From Lysobacter sp. Root690 (GTDB taxonomy: Bacteria; Pseudomonadota; Gammaproteobacteria; Xanthomonadales; Xanthomonadaceae): a DNA stretch of 64,000 bases. This document shows positions 59,634 through 64,000 of the stretch, in pieces. Positions within the stretch are counted from its first letter, which is position 1, and the number at the start of each line of letters is the position of its first letter. The notes beneath the pieces are model-generated. The model did no database searches, was not told the DNA's origin, and saw nothing but the letters and a program-made list of their open reading frames with translations. The DNA lies in NCBI RefSeq assembly GCF_001427785.1, contig NZ_LMHM01000001.1:326716-390715 (forward strand). Reading direction: 5' to 3'. Made by a program: the position numbers and the translations under genes.

Positions 59634-60797
59634 ATGACACGTTCGACGCTCTCCATCGTGTGCTCCACCGCGCTGCTGGCCGCGTTCGCCGCGCCGGCGG
59701 CGGCCAGGCCCGACACCGCCGCGCAGGACAACGACACCGCCGACGCCAGCGCCCAGGCGGTCAAGGCCAATCCGTTCACCGCGACCGAAGTCGCGCGCTT
59801 CAACGAACCCTGGGCGATGACGTTTCTGCCCAACGGCCGGTTGCTGGTGACCGAAAAGCGCGGTGTGCTGAAGGTACTGACCATCGGCGGCACCGCGCAG
59901 ACCATCACCGGCGTACCGGCGGTGGCCTACGGCGGTCAGGGCGGCTTCGGCGATGTGGTCTTGCATCCGCAGTACGCGACCAACGGCTTGGTCTACATCA
60001 GCTACGCCGAGAAAGGCAGCGTCAGCGGCACCGCCGGCGCGACGGTCGCGCGCGCCAAGCTCACCCTCACCAGCAGCGGCGGCTCGCTGAGCAACCTGCA
60101 GGTGCTGTGGCGCCAGCCGAAACTCAGCGGCAGCAATCACTACGGTCATCGCCTCGCGTTCGGACCGGACCGCAAGCTGTGGATCACCTCCAGCGAACGG
60201 CAGAAGTTCGATCCGGCACAGGATCTGAATTCGCCGCTGGGCAAGGTGATCCGGCTCAACGACGACGGCACCGTGCCGACCGACAATCCGTTCTACAGCC
60301 GCGGCGGCGTCGCCGCGACGGTGTGGTCGTACGGCCACCGCAACCTGCTCGGCATCGCCTTCGACGCGCAGAGCAAGCTGTGGATCCACGAGATGGGCCC
60401 GAAGGGCGGCGACGAACTCAACCTGATCGAGCGCGGCTCCAACTACGGTTGGCCGCTGGTGTCGCAGGGCGATCACTACGACGGCACGCCGATCCCGCGC
60501 CACAGCACGCGCCCGGACCTCAACGCGCCCGAAGCGTGGTGGAACCCGGTGATCGCGCCGGCTGGTTTCGTGATCTATTCGGGAACGCGTTTCCCGGCCT
60601 GGAACGGCAGCGGCCTGATCGGCGGTTTGGCCTCGCAGGCCTTGGTGCGGGTGCGCTTCAACGGCAACACCGCGGCCGAGGCCGAGCGTTATCCGATGGG
60701 CAAGCGCATTCGCGAAGTCGAGCAAGGCCCCAACGGCGATGTGTGGCTGTTGGAGGATGGGGCTAATGCGCGGTTGTTGCGGCTCACGCCTATTTGA
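59634..60797 (+). CDS. PQQ-dependent aldose sugar dehydrogenase (YliI/Asd-like)
   Basis: 387 residues. The signal peptide (cut near AARP, residue 25) precedes a six-bladed beta-propeller of the soluble glucose dehydrogenase/sorbosone dehydrogenase family. Landmarks are [54 protein letters not shown] (catalytic His region), [11 protein letters not shown] and [22 protein letters not shown]. It oxidises aldoses in the periplasm, passing electrons to a quinone via PQQ; PQQ synthesis genes are not in the window. Start ATG at 59634, with GGAGAAACG upstream. A bidirectional terminator follows. Confidence 0.92.
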   Translation: MTRSTLSIVCSTALLAAFAAPAAARPDTAAQDNDTADASAQAVKANPFTATEVARFNEPWAMTFLPNGRLLVTEKRGVLKVLTIGGTAQTITGVPAVAYGGQGGFGDVVLHPQYATNGLVYISYAEKGSVSGTAGATVARAKLTLTSSGGSLSNLQVLWRQPKLSGSNHYGHRLAFGPDRKLWITSSERQKFDPAQDLNSPLGKVIRLNDDGTVPTDNPFYSRGGVAATVWSYGHRNLLGIAFDAQSKLWIHEMGPKGGDELNLIERGSNYGWPLVSQGDHYDGTPIPRHSTRPDLNAPEAWWNPVIAPAGFVIYSGTRFPAWNGSGLIGGLASQALVRVRFNGNTAAEAERYPMGKRIREVEQGPNGDVWLLEDGANARLLRLTPI

Positions 60798-60856
60798 GGA
60801 ATGAGTGAAGAGGAGTGAGTAGAGGCGGTAACGCGCATCTGCCAGTCTCATCGAGC

Positions 60857-60883
60857 AAAAAGCGGGCTTCGGCCCGCTTTTTT
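60857..60883. terminator. Bidirectional intrinsic terminator
   Basis: AAAAAGCGGGC-TTCG-GCCCGCTTTTTT: 6-bp GC stem, UUCG tetraloop, A-run before and T-run after. It serves the sugar dehydrogenase gene on the + strand and could also stop the convergent lytic transglycosylase transcript. Confidence 0.92.
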
Positions 60884-60988
60884 CATGCCTCGCCTTTTCA
60901 TCTACTAGTTACTCACTCCTTTCAACTCGTTCCCGCTTTCCCGCCCTTACTCGTTCCTCACTCCTCTCAACTCACTCCTCTGAACGCT

Positions 60989-61783
60989 TCACTGCGCAGC
61001 CTTCAACACCGGCTTCCGCGTCCCCATCGCCAACTGATAACGCTGATGCAGCGCCTGCACCTTGGCGATGTATTCCTGGGTTTCGCGATAAGGCGGTACG
61101 CCGCCATAGCGGGTGACCGTGCCGATGCCCGCGTTGTAGGCCGCCGCGACCAGCATCAGGTCGTTGTTGTAGCGGCGCATCAGCGACTTGAGATGACGCG
61201 CGCCGGCATTGATCGATTCGGCCGAAGAAAACGGATCCACCACGCCGTATTCCTTGGCGGTGTCCGGCATCAGCTGCATCACGCCCTGCGCGCCCTTGCT
61301 CGATACCGCTTTTTCGTTGAAGCCGCTTTCGGCGTGCGCGATCGCGCGCAGCCATGCATCGTCGATGCCGTTGGCCTTGGCGGCGCTGCTGAACTGCTTG
61401 GGGAATTTGTCCAGCTGCGGCTTGCCGACCGTGCCCAGGCCCGGATGCGCCGGCTCGCCCGGCGGGGTCTCGACGGTGAAGCCCATCACCCGCACCGAAC
61501 CGGGCAGCTTGCGCGTGCTGTAGACGGTCTTGCCGTCCTGCTGGCGCTCGTAGAGATTGCCGTTGATCACGCCCATCTCGCCCCACAGGTTGGGCAGCTT
61601 GACCGCGTTGTCGTCGATCTCGCGCGCGGTGCAGCGCGAACCGGGCTCCGGCGCGGTCGCCAGGCTGACCGTGCCGTCGCGCACGCAGCGGTACACGGTG
61701 CGCGCCTGCGCGCCGGCCGTCAGCGCCAACAGCAGCGTGGCGACGACGAGGCGCGGGACATAGCGGGACGGACGCGCGTTCAT
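60989..61783 (-). CDS. Lytic transglycosylase (SLT family)
   Basis: 264 residues from the ATG at 61783. A signal peptide (cut near AQAR) and a DUF4124-like strand region (TVYRCVRDGTVSLATAPEPG) precede the SLT domain. AIAHAESGFNEKAVSSKGAQ holds the catalytic Glu, and GVMQLMPDTAKEYGV, NAGARHLKSLM and VAAAYNAGIGTVTRYGGVPP follow. It cleaves the MurNAc-GlcNAc bond of peptidoglycan, forming anhydro-MurNAc. The gene is probably periplasmic and monocistronic. The lack of a lipobox suggests a soluble enzyme. Confidence 0.93.
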   Translation of the reverse strand: MNARPSRYVPRLVVATLLLALTAGAQARTVYRCVRDGTVSLATAPEPGSRCTAREIDDNAVKLPNLWGEMGVINGNLYERQQDGKTVYSTRKLPGSVRVMGFTVETPPGEPAHPGLGTVGKPQLDKFPKQFSSAAKANGIDDAWLRAIAHAESGFNEKAVSSKGAQGVMQLMPDTAKEYGVVDPFSSAESINAGARHLKSLMRRYNNDLMLVAAAYNAGIGTVTRYGGVPPYRETQEYIAKVQALHQRYQLAMGTRKPVLKAAQ

Positions 61784-61952
61784 GGGGCGCGATTCTAGGG
61801 CCATGCACGCCCCACGCCAGCGCCACAGGTCAGGGGCCCGGCGCGGCGTTCACGAATGCAGCGGCGGCGTTCAGCCAGAACACGCAGGCGCTGGCTTGGC
61901 CGGATTGTTCAGCGCCCGGCTCGAAAAGGCGACCCGCCAAGACTGTCCCATG

Positions 61953-61977
61953 AAAACGGGCGGCCCGTGGCCGCCCG
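61953..61977 (-). terminator. Terminator after the lipoprotein gene
   Basis: CGGGCGGCC/GGCCGCCCG with a three-base loop, followed on the minus strand by TTTT, 41 bp beyond the stop at 62018. Confidence 0.7.
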
Positions 61978-62017
61978 CGGTGAACATTACGCAGCCCGCG
62001 GGGCTACGCGCCTGGGC

Positions 62018-62203
62018 TCAAGTCCCCGAACCGTCGCCGGTCGCGGGCGGCGCGCCGCCGGTATCGGCCGGTGCCGCTTCGGCGGGCGTCGCGCTGGACG
62101 CGGCCGGCGCGTCGGTGGTCTCGCCCTTGCTCGCGCAGGCGGCGAGCGACAGCGTGCCAGCGGCGGCCAGTACGTACAGGGCGTTGCGGATCGTGGTGTT
62201 CAT
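62018..62203 (-). CDS. Small lipoprotein
   Basis: 61 residues from the ATG at 62203 (GGAGGTAACC site). The N-terminus is MNTTIRNALYVLAAAGTLSLAAC, a lipoprotein signal with lipobox LAAC (Cys23). The mature 39 residues are low-complexity, Ala/Thr/Pro/Gly-rich (ASSATPAEAAPADTGGAPPA). No domain is recognised. Such small lipoproteins often accompany envelope stress. A hairpin terminator follows. Confidence 0.78.
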   Translation of the reverse strand: MNTTIRNALYVLAAAGTLSLAACASKGETTDAPAASSATPAEAAPADTGGAPPATGDGSGT

Positions 62204-62977
62204 GGATGCGGTTACCTCCGTTCGTGGCCGGGACGCGTGCGGGTCCCGGCGTCGGTTGCTTCGGTGAAAGGCGTGCAATGCATTCGACCGCACTCGTCGC
62301 GATCGAATCGGCTGCCGTCGCACTGGTTTTTCGAAAGGTTTTATCGGCAGCGGCGGCAGCGCATGCACACTGGCGTCACCGCGATGAACCACAGCGCGAC
62401 AGCGGTTCGCGCAAGTACGTTTTCTTAACCCGCTGCGCGCGGATCTTCGCTAAGCCCGCGCATCCAGGCGCGGGAAAATGTGCGCTGTGCCGCGTTGATG
62501 GGCGATATGCAGTGGCGTTCACGGCTGAATGGAACAAAACGTTTACGACTCGCGTGTGTATGCGGAAACCTGTTGCAGGCGCGAATCCCGCATCGAGGTT
62601 GGAAAAGATCAGCTGATCTTCGTTGATTTGTTTGCGATGGGCGCCCGCCCCTGCGCAACCGACAACAGGATCTGCTGCGATCGCTTGTTCGCAGGCCCGA
62701 TCGCGCATCCGCTCGCAAAGGCCGCGCCCCTCGACAGATGCAAAGCAGCGCGATTTTCCTTTCGCGCGCGGACAAACCGACCCGGCCGCATTCGCCCCAT
62801 CTTCCTGATCGCGCCGCTGCGCGCTCCCTATCGCACAAAGACGGCCGGGGTCGCGCGCGCCGCTCTTGCATAGCCACATGCCGCAACGCACATTGAAACC
62901 CGCCGCCCACACCCTCTAAGGTGCAGGCAGACCGGCGCAGCCAACGCCGCACGCCACCGAGCGAGGGGAATCACCTT
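62204..62977. other. Long intergenic region, no gene seen
   Basis: 774 bp without a supportable gene; open frames overlap and are Arg/Ala-rich shadows. A motif resembling those at 9358 and 55823 lies at 62526-62553. The permease ribosome site (GAGGGG) is at its right end. The region may hold long regulatory leaders that I cannot define. Confidence 0.45.
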
Positions 62978-64000
62978 TTGAGCCAGCCGCCGAGCCAGCC
63001 GACGCCGCGCGCGTCCGTCCCGTCCCCGTCCACCCTCAGCGAAACGCCCGGGACCGTGCGCGCGGTCAGCCGCTGGCAGATCGTCGGCCTGTCGATCAAC
63101 GACGTGATCGGCAGCGGCATCTACCTGCTGCCGGCCGCCGCCGCGCTGCTACTCGGGCCAGCCAGTCTGTGGGCGGTGCTGCTGGCGGGCTTCGCGGTCG
63201 CGCTGCTGGTGCTGTGCTATGCCCAGGCCGCCAGCTACTTCGATCAGCCCGGCGGCGGCTATCTGTATGCGCGCGAAGCGTTCGGGCCGTTCGCCGGATT
63301 CGAGGTCGGCTGGATGCTGCTGCTGACCCGCATCTCCACCGCCGCCTCGCTGAGCAACGGCCTGGCCGAGGCGGTGGCGCTGTTCTGGCCCGCGGCCAAG
63401 GCCGGACCGGCGCGGGTGTTCGTGGTCGCCGGCTCGCTGGCGCTGCTGGTGCTGATCAACGTGGTCGGCGTGCGCACCGCCGCGCGCGCCGGCGTCGCCC
63501 TGGCGATCGGCAAGCTGGTGCCGCTGGTGCTGTTCGTGGCGATCGGCGCGTTCTACTTCGACCCGAGCCTGCTGCATAGCGATGCGCCGTTCCCGGTGCA
63601 CAACCTTGGCGAAGCCGCGCTGCTGTTGTTGTTCGCCTACGCCGGCTTCGAGAACCTGCCCGCCGCCGCCGGCGAATACCGCAACCCGCGCCGCGACGTA
63701 CCGTTCGCGCTGCTGACCATGATCGTGCTGGTCACGATCATCTACTTCACCGTGCAGCTCGTCGCGCTCGGAACGCTGCCCGGCATCGCGACATCGTCCA
63801 GTCCCTTGGCCGAAGCCGCCGCGCGTTTCAGCGGCACCGGGCTGGCGCTGGTGCTGACCATCGGCGCGGCGATCTCGATCCTGGGCACCAACAGCAACAC
63901 GGTGATGATGGGGCCGCGCTATCTGCTGGCGTTGTCGAAGGACGGCTACGGCCCGCGGGCGCTCGGCGCGATCCATCCGCGCTTCCACACCCCGGCGCGC
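62978..64000 (+). CDS. APC-family amino acid permease, 3' end outside window
   Basis: 341 residues visible, open to the window end. Start is TTG at 62978, 8 bases after GAGGGG; no better start fits. After a 35-residue polar N-terminus come at least eight hydrophobic helices. The first is the family's IVGLSINDVIGSGIYLLPAA, in which GSGI marks the unwound TM1 that binds the amino acid. Later ones include FAYAGFENLPAAAGEYRNPR (TM6 region) and TIGAAISILGTNSNTVMMGP. APC permeases import or exchange amino acids; the substrate cannot be told. It is the last gene and its downstream context is unseen. Confidence 0.88.
   Translation, partial: MSQPPSQPTPRASVPSPSTLSETPGTVRAVSRWQIVGLSINDVIGSGIYLLPAAAALLLGPASLWAVLLAGFAVALLVLCYAQAASYFDQPGGGYLYAREAFGPFAGFEVGWMLLLTRISTAASLSNGLAEAVALFWPAAKAGPARVFVVAGSLALLVLINVVGVRTAARAGVALAIGKLVPLVLFVAIGAFYFDPSLLHSDAPFPVHNLGEAALLLLFAYAGFENLPAAAGEYRNPRRDVPFALLTMIVLVTIIYFTVQLVALGTLPGIATSSSPLAEAAARFSGTGLALVLTIGAAISILGTNSNTVMMGPRYLLALSKDGYGPRALGAIHPRFHTPAR

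Overview
The window is high-GC DNA with the gene content of a gammaproteobacterium of the Xanthomonadaceae, most likely Lysobacter or a close relative. The pointers are the birA-coaX-SPOR block, a PhoP/PhoQ pair beside a PepSY-like gene, an arginase, an RpfF/RpfC-type DSF locus, the rtcR/rsr/rtcBA locus and family-style REP repeats (GTAGGAGCGGC...). The species assignment is inference.

Layout. (1) 1-14.1 kb is chromosomal backbone: CsbD, an entericidin-like lipoprotein, arginase, tRNA-Thr, SPOR protein, coaX, birA, plsY, a DAK2-DegV fusion, MtfA-type peptidase, PhoQ/PhoP, a PepSY-like protein, a CtlX-like amidinohydrolase and dusA. (2) 14.1-35.6 kb is a genomic island of about 21.4 kb inserted into the 5' end of dusA. 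It is bounded by a 22-bp imperfect direct repeat (14096-14117 and 35562-35583). The displaced native start of dusA survives beyond the right end (35536-35628). (3) 35.9-64 kb is backbone again: a secreted lectin-like/DUF11 protein, an acyltransferase, the RNA-repair and Ro-RNP locus (rtcA, rtcB, Y RNAs, rsr, rtcR), a YcaO enzyme with a candidate precursor peptide, a class D beta-lactamase homologue without its catalytic residues, an Atm1-type ABC exporter, several small secreted proteins, an AlkZ-like glycosylase, a PQQ sugar dehydrogenase, a lytic transglycosylase and the start of an APC permease.

The island carries, left to right: a dusA-type tyrosine integrase with two compensating frameshifts; a DSF quorum-sensing cassette (dedicated acyl carrier protein, RpfC-like hybrid sensor kinase, RpfF-like synthase, KAS-II-like enzyme, a degenerate receiver-HPt protein and a frameshifted response regulator); a PrtN/winged-helix operon; remnants of a type I restriction system and a lone phage tail gene; an AT-richer defence-like block (Mrr-nSTAND3 NTPase, a PIN plus helical-repeat protein pair, an XRE antitoxin remnant, a PD-(D/E)XK-like protein); and an HTH/nucleotidyltransferase pair followed by a decayed third gene.

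The most interesting items are the mobile DSF signalling cassette with its own ACP and condensing enzyme, the minimal YcaO/peptide pair, the multi-copy tRNA-mimicking Y RNAs between rsr and rtcB (including one copy without the tRNA-like module), and the coupled PIN/helical-repeat gene pair.
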